Assembly (NCBI RefSeq): GCF_009755605.1
Contig: NZ_WPNZ01000022.1
Coordinates: 1-64,000, forward strand
Length of the DNA: 64,000 nt
Reading direction: 5' to 3'
From: Streptomyces typhae
Lineage (GTDB): Bacteria; Actinomycetota; Actinomycetes; Streptomycetales; Streptomycetaceae
The notes beneath the pieces were generated by a model that was not told the DNA's origin, searched no databases, and saw only the letters and a program-made list of their open reading frames with translations. Shown here piece after piece: positions 7,003 to 16,530 of this stretch. Made by a program: the position numbers and the translations under genes. How positions within the stretch are numbered: the first letter of the stretch is position 1; each line of letters opens with the position of its first letter.

Positions 7003-9588
7003 TCACTCATGTGCGGGAGCATGTGCGGGAGAAGGGACCGCAGAGGACCGCTGGGTGCCCGCACCGCCTATGTCTTCGACCTGAATGCCGATGAGACACG
7101 TGTCGTCGTCGGTGTCGGACTTGCTGTACGTCAGCAGGTGGTCCAGCCGCTGGCCGAGGGTGTCGGCGGGTTTCTGGGCGCCGATGAGCAGTTGGGTCAT
7201 GGATTCTTGTACGGCGGTGTCCCTGCGTTCGATCAGTCCGTCGGTGTACATCAGGAGGATGTCGCCCGGACGCAGCTGACAGTCGTCCTCGTCATAGCTG
7301 ACGTCTGCCAACGCGCCCAGCAGAAGCCCGCGTGTGAGAGGGAGCGTGGTCGCGTTGTCGGAGCGCACCACGACCGGTGGCAGGTGCCCGGCCCTTGCCC
7401 ACCGCAGGGTGCGGGTGGTCGGGTCGTACAAGGCGCACACGGCGGTGGCGGTGACGCGGTCGGTGAGGTGGTGGGCGACGTTGTTGAGCCACCCGAGCAG
7501 CTTCGCGGGTCCCGCGCCCGTCATGGCCAGTCCGCGCAGGGCGTTGCGCAGGACCACCATTCCGGTCGCGGCCTTGACCCCGTGGCCGGCGATGTCTCCG
7601 ACGCACAGCAGGATCTGCCCGGAGGGGAGGGCGACGGCGTCGTACCAGTCGCCTCCCACCAGGGCCTCGGTCTCGGCGGGCCGGTAGCGGACGGCGATGT
7701 GCAGACCCGGTGCCTCCAGGGGGCCATGGGTGGGGGGCATGATCGCGTGTTGGAGTTGCAGGGCGAGTCGGCTGCGCTCGGCGGATTCCTGCTCGGTGTG
7801 GGCGAGTTGGTCTCGGGTGGCGGCCAGGGCCACCTCCGTCCAGTGCTGCGCGGAGATGTCCTGGTAGGCGCCCCGTACGAGCAGGAGGCGGCCCTCGGAG
7901 TCCAGTACGGGTTCGGCGGCGATGCGGATGTGCCGTGTGACGCCGTCGGAGCGCCGGAGCCGGAAGGCGAGCGTGGCGGGGCGCTGATGGTGCAGCACGG
8001 TGCGCAGGAAGCGGCCGATCGCCGTGGCGTCGTCCGTGTGGGCGCGCGTGGCCAGGTCTCGCAGCGAAGCCGGGCCGTCCAGAGGGTCGCGCCCGTACAG
8101 GCTGAACAGCTGGCTGTTCCAGGTGATCTCGCCCGTCACGAGGTTCTCTTCGAAGCCTCCGACGCGCCCGAGCCGCTGCGCGTGTTGCAGCAGGCTGGCG
8201 AGGCGAGCGGTCTCGTCCTCGATGCGCCAGATCATCAGCAGGCTGTGGCCGTGCCGGCTGATACTGATGTCCGCGACGGTTTCGAGGGGGACCTGGTCCA
8301 CGAGCGTGGTGAGGGTCATGCGTTGGGCGCGGAATGACTCTCCGGTGGCGTACACACGCTCGATGCGGCTGTAGATCTCGCTGCCGCCCACTGCCAGCGG
8401 GTAGGTCTCCAGGAGCAGGGAGCCGTTCAGCGCGCTGCGCGGTCGGCCGGCCGGGTCCTGGAAGTGGGTGTTGGCGTAGACGATGCGGAAGTCGGCGAGC
8501 CGTCCTTCGCTGTCCAGGTGGGGCCGCAGCACGAGGGCGGCGTCGTGCAGGCCGTCGGACAGGTCGACCAGTTCGGAGTCGGAGGGGCTCGAACGTACCG
8601 AACTCGACCGCGCGGAACTCGAACGTGCGGAACTCGACCGTACGGAAGGGGTGAGGCCGGGAGGTGGGGCGGGCAGGGCTTCCAAGGTGTGCGCGCACAG
8701 CTCGGCCAGGGCTTCGAGTTGCCTCTCGACTGCGGGCGGATGATCGGCGAGGGGCTGCGGCCAGCAGATCTCGAGCACGCCGTGGATGCGGCCTCCGGTG
8801 CCGGCGCAGACAGCGATGCGTCCGCCATGGGGACCGTGCCCGTATCCGATGGTGGGCGGCCCGTCGGCGGTGGTGGAGAGGCGTACGGTGCGGCGTTGGG
8901 TCAGGGCCTGGCGGGCGGCGGTCGCCACGCCGGGAGGTACGTAGTGCCAGCGCTCCGCCTCTTCGTCGGGGAAGCCCGCGTGGCCGCTGAGGGTCAGGGA
9001 ACCGTCGTGGCCGGCGGTCCAGACCGCGACCGCTGTGACGCCCAGCGGGGCCAGCGCGTGGTGGAGGAGGGACTCGGCGACCGTCTGGGTGTCGTCGGCG
9101 GCGAGTGCTGCGCTCTCCGTGGTCCGCAGGCTCACGGCGACGGACGGGGTGGTGCTGTCGCCGGGTGGTCCTCCGCCGGTGGCCTGGACGAAGTCCGTGG
9201 CGATCCGGGTCACGTGGTCACGTGCGGCTTGATTGATGATGTCGGTGGCGAGCTCGAGTTCGGAGATGCCCGACTGGTCGGCGAGTTCGGCGAGTTGGCG
9301 GGCGGCCTGTGCGGGGCCGCAGTGGAGGCGCTCCACCAGGATGCCCTTGGCGAGCTCGATCAGAGCCCGGCCGTCCGCCGCGTTGCGGGCGGCCTGTACT
9401 TCCTCGCGCAGCCGCTCCACTGTGGCGGCCAGGCGGCCGACCTGCGCGGACTTCTCGGCTGCCACCGGGGCCGTGTCGGGCCTCGGTGCGGTGGCGTCCA
9501 GCGCGCGGGGGGAGGCCGCGGTGTGCGTCGGCGCGTGGTCTTCGCCCTCGGCCGACGCGCCGTTCCGGGGGTCTGTGGAGGCGCTCAT
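7003..9588 (-). CDS. ANTAR-GAF-PAS-PAS-SpoIIE phosphatase
   Basis: An 861-aa cytoplasmic sensor-effector. In order: a disordered N-terminus; a coiled region and ANTAR domain (about 55-125, GRALIELAKGILVERLHCGPAQAA); a GAF domain (about 140-300); a Ser/Arg-rich linker with SSARSSS repeats (about 315-340); two PAS-type domains (about 345-600, with FEENLVTGEITWNSQLFSLYG and VRGAYQDIS); and a PP2C/SpoIIE phosphatase domain (about 640-850) with GGDWYDAV, VGDIAGHG and MYTDGLIERRD. ANTAR domains bind nascent RNA, while SpoIIE domains dephosphorylate anti-sigma-factor antagonists. Fusing the two could link a signal to both outputs (inference). It lies 120 bp downstream of the multi-HAMP kinase on the same strand. 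Confidence 0.88.
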   Translation of the reverse strand: MSASTDPRNGASAEGEDHAPTHTAASPRALDATAPRPDTAPVAAEKSAQVGRLAATVERLREEVQAARNAADGRALIELAKGILVERLHCGPAQAARQLAELADQSGISELELATDIINQAARDHVTRIATDFVQATGGGPPGDSTTPSVAVSLRTTESAALAADDTQTVAESLLHHALAPLGVTAVAVWTAGHDGSLTLSGHAGFPDEEAERWHYVPPGVATAARQALTQRRTVRLSTTADGPPTIGYGHGPHGGRIAVCAGTGGRIHGVLEICWPQPLADHPPAVERQLEALAELCAHTLEALPAPPPGLTPSVRSSSARSSSARSSSVRSSPSDSELVDLSDGLHDAALVLRPHLDSEGRLADFRIVYANTHFQDPAGRPRSALNGSLLLETYPLAVGGSEIYSRIERVYATGESFRAQRMTLTTLVDQVPLETVADISISRHGHSLLMIWRIEDETARLASLLQHAQRLGRVGGFEENLVTGEITWNSQLFSLYGRDPLDGPASLRDLATRAHTDDATAIGRFLRTVLHHQRPATLAFRLRRSDGVTRHIRIAAEPVLDSEGRLLLVRGAYQDISAQHWTEVALAATRDQLAHTEQESAERSRLALQLQHAIMPPTHGPLEAPGLHIAVRYRPAETEALVGGDWYDAVALPSGQILLCVGDIAGHGVKAATGMVVLRNALRGLAMTGAGPAKLLGWLNNVAHHLTDRVTATAVCALYDPTTRTLRWARAGHLPPVVVRSDNATTLPLTRGLLLGALADVSYDEDDCQLRPGDILLMYTDGLIERRDTAVQESMTQLLIGAQKPADTLGQRLDHLLTYSKSDTDDDTCLIGIQVEDIGGAGTQRSSAVPSPAHAPAHE

Positions 9589-9617
9589 CGTCGTGCGGTC
9601 CCCTTACTACGCGGGAC

Positions 9618-9665
9618 GCGGTGCCCACAGCCGTCGGAGCGACCGCGGTGCCCACAGCCGTCGGA
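9618..9665. repeat. Two 21-bp direct repeats before the ANTAR phosphatase gene
   Basis: The unit beginning GCGGTGCCCACAGCC and ending GTCGGA occurs at 9618-9638 and again at 9645-9665, exactly, 27 bp apart. It lies in the 120-bp gap between the kinase and the phosphatase gene, where a promoter or operator could be. Confidence 0.8.
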
Positions 9666-9708
9666 CCGGCGCGGGCAGAGGCGTGGGAGTGCGTCGAGTG
9701 GCACGGTG

Positions 9709-12700
9709 TCACGCCCCGAGCCGGCGGCGGACGCACGCCACGAGGTCGTTGGCGTCCACCGGCTTGGTGACGTAGTCGCTGGCGCCGGAGGCCAGGCTCT
9801 TGTCCCGGTCACCCGGCATCGCCTTGGCGGTGACCGCGATGATCGGCAGGTCCGCGTAGCCGGGTGTCCGGCGGATCTCGGCGGTGGCGGCGTAGCCGTC
9901 CATCTCGGGCATCATCACGTCCATCAGGATCAGATCGATCTCCGGGTGGGCGAGCAGCGTCTCGATGCCCTTGCGGCCGTCCTCGGCGTGCAGCACACGG
10001 ATGCCGTGCAACTCCAGGATGCCGCTGATGGCGTACAGGTTGCGGACGTCGTCGTCGACGACGAGCAGGGTCCGTCCGTGCAGGCTGTCGTCGACGGTGC
10101 CTGCCGTCTGGTGGTGCGTCCTCTTGGCACGTACCAGCGGAACCACGTCGCCGGGCTGCTCGGCGGACAGGTGCAGGGCGATGCGCTCGCGCAGTTCGTC
10201 CAGGCTCGACAGGACCTCCAGGGGCCGTCCTTCCGCCCGGGACTGCAGGGCCTCTTCCTGCGCGTCGGTCAGGCGGCGGCTGTTGTGGGCCAGTACGGGG
10301 ATGCTGAGCAGGGCTTCGTCGCCGTCGCTGGCGTCCAGGAAGGTCCAGGCGTCGCCGTTGTCCATGTCCACGTCGAGGACCACGCAGTGGAAGGGCTGTG
10401 CGGCGAGGGCCGATGCCGCTTCGTGGGCTCCGATGACGGTGATCACTTCGTGGCCGGGTTGACCGGTCACGTCCGGGCGGCCGGTGAGGTTGCCGACGGC
10501 GCTCTCCGCGACCAGTGACAGCAGCCCGCGCTGTCGGTGCTCGATGACCAGGAGCCGCCTCGGCGAGGGGGCCGGAGCGTGGGTGAGTGCTGTCGGGCTC
10601 TGTCGGCCTTCGGGCAGCGCGGCGGGCTCCCCCGCGGCGGCAGGGTCGTTGGGTGCGACGCTGTTCGCGGCTTCCGCCGGGCCGTCGTCGGAGGCGACGG
10701 GCAGGTAGAGAGTGAAGGTGCTGCCCTCGCCGGGGGTGCTCTGCGCGGTGACGGCGCCGCCGAGCAGCTGGGCGATCTCACGGCTGATGGACAGTCCCAG
10801 TCCCGTGCCGCCGTATTTGCGGCTGGTGGTGCCGTCCGACTGCTGGAAGGCGCCGAAGATGGTTTCCAGCTGCTGGGCGGCGATGCCGATGCCGGTGTCC
10901 ATGACCCGGAAGGCCACCACGGGTGCGCCGTGCCGGAGGAGCGCGGGGATTTCGCCGTCCGCGGCCACTTCGATGCGGAGTTCGACGCTGCCGCGCTCGG
11001 TGAACTTGATCGCGTTGGAGATCAGGTTGCGCAGCACCTGCCGCAGCCGGGCTTCGTCGGTGAGCAGGTCGGCGGGCGCCGCGGGGGCCGTGGTGATGGT
11101 GAAGCCGAGGCTCTTCTGCGTGGTCATCGGCCGGAAGGTCGACTCGATGTCCTCCAGCAGCGGGCGCAGGGCGATGCGTTCCGGGTTGACGTCCATCTTG
11201 CCGGCTTCGACCTTCGACAGGTCCAGGATGTCGTTGATCAGCTGAAGCAGGTCGGAGCCCGCCGAGTGGATGATGCCCGCGTACTCGACCTGCTTGGGCG
11301 TGAGGTTGCGCGTGTGGTTCTGCGCGAGCAGCTGGGCCAGGATGAGCAGGCTGTTGAGCGGGGTGCGCAGCTCGTGGCTCATGTTGGCCAGGAACTCCGA
11401 CTTGTACTTCGACGCCAGCGACAGTTGCTGCGCCCGGTCCTCCAGCTCTTGGCGTCCCTGTTCGATCTGGAGGTTCTTGCCTTCGATGTCGCGGTTCTGT
11501 GCGGCGAGGAGCTGGGCCTTCTCCTCCAGTTCGGCGTTGGAGCGCTGCAGTTCCTCCTGCTGTACCTGGAGTTCCCCGGATCGGGCCTGCAGCTCACCGG
11601 CCAGACGCTGCGACTCTTCGAGGAGTTCGTCCGTGCGGGCGTTGGCGAGGATGGTGTTGACGTTGGCTCCGAGCGTTTCCATGAGCCGTTCGAGGAGGTC
11701 GCGGTGGATGGGGGTGAACGGGGTGAAGGAGGCTACTTCGATCACGCCCAGGACCTGCTCCTCCACGACGAGGGGCAGCACGATGAGCCCGCCGGGTGTC
11801 GCCTTGCCGAGACCGCTGGAGATACCGATGTAGTCGCCGGGTACCCCCTCGGCGGTGATGACGCGGCGGCTGCGGGCGGCTTGCCCCACCAGTGACTCGC
11901 CCAGCTTGAACCGGTCGTGGCCATCGACTCCGACGGGCCGGCCGTAGGAGCCGACCAGTTGCAGCTCCATGCCGTTGTGGCCCTCCTCCGCGACCTCCGC
12001 GACCTCCGCGAGGTAGAACGCACCGTACTGCGCGGAGACGAGCGGGGTCAGCTCCTCCATGACCAGCTCGGCCACCACCGCGAGATCGCGATGCCCCTGC
12101 ATGAGTCCGGAGATGTGCGCCAGGCTGGACTTCAGCCAGTCCTGCTCCTGGTTGGCCCGCGTCGTCTCCCGCAGGGACCCGACCATGGCGTTGATGTTGT
12201 CCTTGAGTTCGGCGACCTCCCCGGACGCCTCCACGGTGATCGACCGTGTGAGGTCGCCCTCGGCGACGGCACTGGCGACCTCGGCGATGGCACGGACCTG
12301 TCGCGTGAGGTTCCCGGCGAGTTCGTTGACGTTCTCGGTCAGCCGCTTCCAGGTGCCCGAGACGCCCTCCACCTCGGCCTGGCCTCCCAGTCGGCCCTCG
12401 CTGCCGACCTCGCGCGCCACGCGCGTCACTTCCGCGGCGAACGCGGACAGCTGGTCCACCATCGTGTTGATGGTGGTCTTCAGCTCCAGGATCTCCCCGC
12501 GCGCGTCGACGTCGATCTTCTTCGACAGGTCGCCGTTGGCGACCGCGGTCGTCACCAGCGCGATGTTGCGTACCTGTCCCGTCAGGTTGTTCGCCATCGA
12601 GTTGACGTTGTCGGTCAGGTCCTTCCAGGTGCCGGCCACGTTCGGGACGCGTGCCTGGCCGCCGAGGCGGCCCTCGGTGCCGACCTCGCGCGCCACCCGG

Positions 12701-14037
12701 GTCACCTCGTCGGCGAACGCGGACAGGGTGTCCACCATGGTGTTGATCACCTGCGCCAGGGCGGCGACCTCGCCCTTGGCCTCCACCATGATCTTCTGCG
12801 ACAGGTCGCCGCGGGCCACGGCGGTGGCCACCTGGGCGATGGAGCGCACCTGCCCGGTCAGGTTCGAAGCCATCACGTTGACGTTGTCGGTGAGGTCCTT
12901 CCAGGTGCCCGAGGCTCCCCTGACGTCGGCCTGGCCGCCGAGGCGGCCCTCGGTGCCGACCTCGCGGGCCACCCGGGTCACCTCGTCGGCGAAGGCCGAC
13001 AGCTGGTCCACCATCGTGTTGATGGTGTCCTTCAACTGCAGGATCTCCCCACGGGCGTCGACGTCGATCTTCTGCGACAGGTCGCCGCGGGCGACCGCGG
13101 TGGCCACCTGGGCGATGGAGCGCACCTGCCCGGTCAGGTTGCCCGCCATGAAGTTCACCGAGTCCGTCAGGTCGCGCCAGGTGCCTGAGACGCCCTTGAC
13201 GTCGGCCTGCCCGCCGAGGCGGCCCTCGGTGCCGACCTCGCGGGCCACCCGGGTCACCTCGTCGGCGAAGGCCGACAGCTGGTCCACCATCGTGTTGATG
13301 GTGTCCTTCAACCGCAGGATCTCCCCACGGGCGTCCACCGTGATCTTCTGCGACAGGTCTCCCTGTGCCACCGCGGTGGTGACCTGCGCGATGTTGCGTA
13401 CCTGGTCGGTGAGGTTGCCGGCCATGAAGTTCACCGAGTCGGTCAGGTCGCGCCATACGCCACCCACGCCGGGCACCTGCGCCTGGCCTCCCAGGCGCCC
13501 CTCGCTGCCGACCTCGCGGGCCACTCTGGTGACCTCGTCCGCGAACGACGACAGCTGGTCGACCATCGTGTTGACGGTCTCCTTGAGTTCCAGGATCTCC
13601 CCGCGCGCGTCGACGTCGATCTTCTGCGACAGATCGCCGCGGGCGACCGCGGTCGCCACCTGCGCGATGTCGCGCACCTGGGTGGTGAGGTTCCCGGCCA
13701 TGGCGTTGACCGAGTCGGTCAGGTCCGCCCAGGTGCCCGAGACCCCCGGCACTTCCGCCTGCCCGCCCAGCGTGCCCTCGGTTCCGACCTCGCGGGCCAC
13801 GCGGGTGACTTCCGAGGTGAACAGGGCCAGCTGATCGACCATGCCGTTGAAGACGGTGGCGATCTCACCCATGAGGCCGTCCGAGCCGTCCGGCAGCCTG
13901 GAGCCGAAGTCCCCGTCGCGCACCGCCGTCAGCCCGGCAAGGAGTTGACGCAGCTCCGCCTCACCGGCCTTTCCGGCCGGGCCGGCCGTTTCCTCGCGTG
14001 GCGCCGGGCACGACGCGTCAACCGGCGTCTGGGGCAT
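9709..14037 (-). CDS. Soluble multi-HAMP hybrid histidine kinase (OsaA-like)
   Basis: A 1442-aa hybrid kinase without an obvious transmembrane segment. The N-terminal half (about 30-720) has about seven HAMP-type modules, six in near-identical 92-aa units containing TRVAREVG, EGRLGGQ, TAVARGDLSQKI and INTMVDQLSAFADEV. A GAF domain (about 745-920) and coiled coil follow, then HisKA with the phosphoacceptor at H888 (MSHELRTPLNS), an HATPase with GGTGLGLSISREI, a degenerate receiver (VVLDVDMDNGDAWTF) and a good C-terminal receiver (LLVVDDDVRNL, LILMDVMMPEMDG, VTAKAM). The architecture matches Streptomyces OsaA-type osmotic or developmental kinases and fungal group III kinases. I chose the ATG at 14037 (GAGG 7 nt upstream); the frame further upstream looks non-coding. 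No cognate separate response regulator is adjacent. Confidence 0.88.
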   Translation of the reverse strand: MPQTPVDASCPAPREETAGPAGKAGEAELRQLLAGLTAVRDGDFGSRLPDGSDGLMGEIATVFNGMVDQLALFTSEVTRVAREVGTEGTLGGQAEVPGVSGTWADLTDSVNAMAGNLTTQVRDIAQVATAVARGDLSQKIDVDARGEILELKETVNTMVDQLSSFADEVTRVAREVGSEGRLGGQAQVPGVGGVWRDLTDSVNFMAGNLTDQVRNIAQVTTAVAQGDLSQKITVDARGEILRLKDTINTMVDQLSAFADEVTRVAREVGTEGRLGGQADVKGVSGTWRDLTDSVNFMAGNLTGQVRSIAQVATAVARGDLSQKIDVDARGEILQLKDTINTMVDQLSAFADEVTRVAREVGTEGRLGGQADVRGASGTWKDLTDNVNVMASNLTGQVRSIAQVATAVARGDLSQKIMVEAKGEVAALAQVINTMVDTLSAFADEVTRVAREVGTEGRLGGQARVPNVAGTWKDLTDNVNSMANNLTGQVRNIALVTTAVANGDLSKKIDVDARGEILELKTTINTMVDQLSAFAAEVTRVAREVGSEGRLGGQAEVEGVSGTWKRLTENVNELAGNLTRQVRAIAEVASAVAEGDLTRSITVEASGEVAELKDNINAMVGSLRETTRANQEQDWLKSSLAHISGLMQGHRDLAVVAELVMEELTPLVSAQYGAFYLAEVAEVAEEGHNGMELQLVGSYGRPVGVDGHDRFKLGESLVGQAARSRRVITAEGVPGDYIGISSGLGKATPGGLIVLPLVVEEQVLGVIEVASFTPFTPIHRDLLERLMETLGANVNTILANARTDELLEESQRLAGELQARSGELQVQQEELQRSNAELEEKAQLLAAQNRDIEGKNLQIEQGRQELEDRAQQLSLASKYKSEFLANMSHELRTPLNSLLILAQLLAQNHTRNLTPKQVEYAGIIHSAGSDLLQLINDILDLSKVEAGKMDVNPERIALRPLLEDIESTFRPMTTQKSLGFTITTAPAAPADLLTDEARLRQVLRNLISNAIKFTERGSVELRIEVAADGEIPALLRHGAPVVAFRVMDTGIGIAAQQLETIFGAFQQSDGTTSRKYGGTGLGLSISREIAQLLGGAVTAQSTPGEGSTFTLYLPVASDDGPAEAANSVAPNDPAAAGEPAALPEGRQSPTALTHAPAPSPRRLLVIEHRQRGLLSLVAESAVGNLTGRPDVTGQPGHEVITVIGAHEAASALAAQPFHCVVLDVDMDNGDAWTFLDASDGDEALLSIPVLAHNSRRLTDAQEEALQSRAEGRPLEVLSSLDELRERIALHLSAEQPGDVVPLVRAKRTHHQTAGTVDDSLHGRTLLVVDDDVRNLYAISGILELHGIRVLHAEDGRKGIETLLAHPEIDLILMDVMMPEMDGYAATAEIRRTPGYADLPIIAVTAKAMPGDRDKSLASGASDYVTKPVDANDLVACVRRRLGA
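12150..13850 (-). repeat. Tandem approximately 276-bp HAMP-encoding repeats
   Basis: About six copies of a 276-bp (92-codon) unit lie in tandem, marked on the plus strand by recurring GGCCCTCGGTGCCGACCTCG. Several copies are nearly identical over more than 150 bp, so copy number could change by recombination, and short-read assemblies may collapse here. Confidence 0.8.
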
Positions 14038-14435
14038 GACACAACCTCGTTCCGCAATCACAACTGATGGCAGCCGCGACGCGGCTTGCGTGAACCTGGC
14101 CCGGCGACGCCCCCACCGCCGCTGAACTGTTTCCATGGAGAAACCATTTGTACGGTACTCGACTTTGGCCGCGCAGGGGTACCGGCTCAGGACACGCGGT
14201 CGAGTTCCACGGGGGGCGAGTTCCGCCGGGGACCGAGTTACACCTGAGACAGACAGCTGTTCCCGGTCCGCGCCCCATCGCCGCGCAGGGGTGTGATTGA
14301 CTGGATCCACAGCCAATTTGCACAAGCATCGATCAAGCTCGTCACCGTGATGACGCCGAATTGATCACTTCAATGTGGCGTTCGGCTCGGAACTGAGTGG
14401 CGTTCGGCTCGGAACTGACATTCGGAGTACTCAGC
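14038..14435. promoter_or_regulatory. Divergent promoter region between kinase and MarR gene
   Basis: This roughly 400-bp region has no gene. It contains AT-richer stretches around 14080-14160 and 14290-14375, repeated CGAGTTCC elements near 14200-14240, and the 22-bp tandem repeat just before the MarR gene. Confidence 0.55.
14375..14418. promoter_or_regulatory. 22-bp tandem repeat, probable MarR operator
   Basis: The unit GTGGCGTTCGGCTCGGAACT plus GA occurs twice without a gap (14375-14396, 14397-14418). Each copy contains the inverted repeat GTTC-GGCTCG-GAAC. The 22-bp period puts two such sites on one face of the helix, 17 bp before the MarR start, as expected for an autoregulatory operator. 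Confidence 0.65.
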
Positions 14436-14930
14436 ATGGGTGCGCACTCTCCCCCGCCCCGCAGGTCCCAGGAGGCCGCGCACACGCTGTGCAAGGTGCT
14501 GGAGAGCCTGGAGTCCCTGTGGGAACGCGAGCGCCAGAACCATCCGCATCACCTCGTCTCCGCCTCCCAGCTGCGCGTTCTGTACGCGCTGGACAACACG
14601 GCGGGGGTCAGCCTGCGGGATCTGGGGGAAGCCCTGGACTCGGCTCCCTCGCCCCTGAGTCGCCTGTGCACACGACTGGAAGCGACGGGATTCGTCCGGC
14701 GTGCCCCGAGCGCGCAGAGCGGCAGGGAGATCGAACTCCATCTGACGCACCGGGCCACCGACTACCTGACGGAGTTGCGACAGGGACGTGAGCGCGCCCT
14801 GGCCGAGGTCCTGGACACGATGGCTCCGGCACAGCGCGACGCGCTGATCCGGAGCGCGGAGATCCTGCGTACGGCCGCGGATCGTCATCCGGGGGGTGCC
14901 GCGGAGGAGCGAGCTGCCCGTTCCGCCTGA
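14436..14930 (+). CDS. MarR-family transcriptional regulator
   Basis: A 164-aa protein with the MarR winged-helix layout: dimerisation helix at the N-terminus (AHTLCKVLESLESLW), HTH (SASQLRVLYALDNTAGVSLRDL, GEALDSAPSPLSRLCTRLE), wing with GFVRRAPSAQSGREIELHLT, and C-terminal dimerisation helices ending AEILRTAADRH. It binds DNA as a dimer, commonly responding to a small ligand. The ATG at 14436 has GGAG 8 nt upstream; an in-frame start at 14397 would read through the operator-like repeat and is less likely. It is divergent from the multi-HAMP kinase and convergent with the next phosphatase gene. Its target other than itself is unknown. Confidence 0.88.
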   Translation: MGAHSPPPRRSQEAAHTLCKVLESLESLWERERQNHPHHLVSASQLRVLYALDNTAGVSLRDLGEALDSAPSPLSRLCTRLEATGFVRRAPSAQSGREIELHLTHRATDYLTELRQGRERALAEVLDTMAPAQRDALIRSAEILRTAADRHPGGAAEERAARSA

Positions 14931-15038
14931 GGAGCCGCGCGGCTCCTCGCGTGCGGAGCCCTGCGGCGCGTCGCCCGAAGAATCCCGTGGCTCGTCACCT
15001 CACGAACCCTGTGGCTCCTCGCGTGCGGAGCCCAGCCG

Positions 15039-16226
15039 CTAATCAGTGGCTTCCGCCGCCGCGGAGCTGCGCCCGAGCCAGTCGACGCACATCACGACCG
15101 CGTCGTCCGACAGCGGCGACTCTCCTTGATGCTGGGCGAGGCGACTGAGCACGGCTGCCGGAACCTGGGCGGGCGGCAGCAGCCGCGTGCCCTTCACCGC
15201 ACGCTCAAGGCCCCGCTCCCCGTACACCTCTCCGGCCGCCGAAACAGCCGCGTAGACACCGTCGCTGGCGATCAGCAGGCGGTCCTTCGGCTCCACGCAC
15301 AGTTCTTGCGACTCGTAGTGCGTGTCCCCGAACATCCCCAGGGGCATCTGCGCCTCGAGGCGCACTTCTGTCAGCGTTCCGCCGCGCAGACGCCACATGT
15401 GCGGAGAACCGGCATCGACAACCTCCATCCGCCCCGTCGCCAGGGAGAAGCGCAACAGGAGCACCGCCACATGGGCGTTCCCCCGGTGCTGCGCGTACAC
15501 GGCTTCATCGGCGAGGGCCGCCTGGCCGGCCAGGTCCAGCCCCGCCCGGCGCGCGTTGCGCACGGCGTTGACGGCCAGCACGGTCAGGAGGGAGGCGTCC
15601 ATGCCCTGCCCCATCCCGTTGACGACGGCCACGGTCAGATGGTCCGCCGAGACCGACCAGTCGAAGCCGTCTCCGAACACGGCGTACGCCGGTTCGAGCT
15701 GGGCCCCGAGCTCGAACTCCTCCTTCGCTACCGACCGGCTCGGCAACAGCAACCACTGCATCTCGGCAGCGAGCGTCAAGTGCTCGGCCCGGCGCTGGAC
15801 CTCGTACTGATCCGTCTCCCGCCCCGCCAACAGGATCTCTCGGGCGAGGACCGTGCAGATGTGCTGCAACTCCGCCCGAACGGATGGCGAGAGGGAGTCG
15901 GCAGGTGCAGTCATCGACAGCACGCCCAGTCGGTCGCCGCGAAAGGTCACCGGAAGGTGCAACCGTGTCTCGCCGTCACCGCTGGGCGTGTCATAGGGTT
16001 CCTGAGCGCCGAAAGCCCGGCCCTGCGGGCTGTTGGCGACAGGCGCCGGTTCCCCGCTCCGGGCGCTCGGTCCGACCGGCTGCAAGGAACGCATCGCGTG
16101 ATCCACCAGCCGCAGCCGCACCGCACTCGCGCCATAACGCTGTTGCAGGGACATCGTCAGTACCTGCACCAGCAGGTGCGGTGCCGCGTCCTCCAACGCA
16201 CGCTCCACAGCACGGGCGCTTTCCAT
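15039..16226 (-). CDS. PP2C-type SpoIIE-domain serine phosphatase with N-terminal GAF-like domain
   Basis: A 395-aa protein. An N-terminal GAF-like region (about 10-150) with LHLPVTFRGDRLGVLSMTAP is followed by a SpoIIE/PP2C phosphatase region (about 175-390) containing VFGDGFDWSVSADHLTVAVVNGMG, VVDAGSPHMWRLRGG, RLLIASDGVYAA and the C-terminal DDAVVMCVDW. The phosphatase D/G motifs are present but slightly altered; the first reads GDGFDW rather than GGDWYD. Such enzymes control sigma-factor antagonists in Streptomyces. I chose the ATG at 16226 because GAGG lies 6 nt upstream (ATGAGGAACCCCATG); in-frame starts at 16238 and 16262 have weaker sites. It is convergent with the MarR gene. Confidence 0.82.
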   Translation of the reverse strand: MESARAVERALEDAAPHLLVQVLTMSLQQRYGASAVRLRLVDHAMRSLQPVGPSARSGEPAPVANSPQGRAFGAQEPYDTPSGDGETRLHLPVTFRGDRLGVLSMTAPADSLSPSVRAELQHICTVLAREILLAGRETDQYEVQRRAEHLTLAAEMQWLLLPSRSVAKEEFELGAQLEPAYAVFGDGFDWSVSADHLTVAVVNGMGQGMDASLLTVLAVNAVRNARRAGLDLAGQAALADEAVYAQHRGNAHVAVLLLRFSLATGRMEVVDAGSPHMWRLRGGTLTEVRLEAQMPLGMFGDTHYESQELCVEPKDRLLIASDGVYAAVSAAGEVYGERGLERAVKGTRLLPPAQVPAAVLSRLAQHQGESPLSDDAVVMCVDWLGRSSAAAEATD

Positions 16227-16530
16227 GGGGTTCCTCATCTTCTCAGCGTTACCGTCGGACAAGCCCGAAGCCTTCGGGACGCGCCGTCGGTCACGCCCCT
16301 CTGGTCCCGGGCAGGAAGCTGCTGGGCGGTTTGCCGTCAGCGCGGCATCCGTGCGGAGCAGGGCCGCCGGTCAGCCAGGATCCTCATTCCCTGGTTGCCG
16401 ACAAAAACGCCGGGGCAGCCCGATCGAGGGAAGCCCGCCACCACCGTCGGGACACCTGCCTCTCCCGGCACGGCACGGCGCGGCGCGGCGCGGCACGCGA
16501 GGGTCGACACGGCCGCGCCGACCGGGATCG
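16227..16530. other. Intergenic region between phosphatase and protease genes
   Basis: About 300 bp without a supported gene. It includes a GGCACGGC/GGCGCGGC low-complexity stretch around 16465-16500 and must carry the phosphatase promoter, but I see no clear operator or terminator. Confidence 0.4.
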
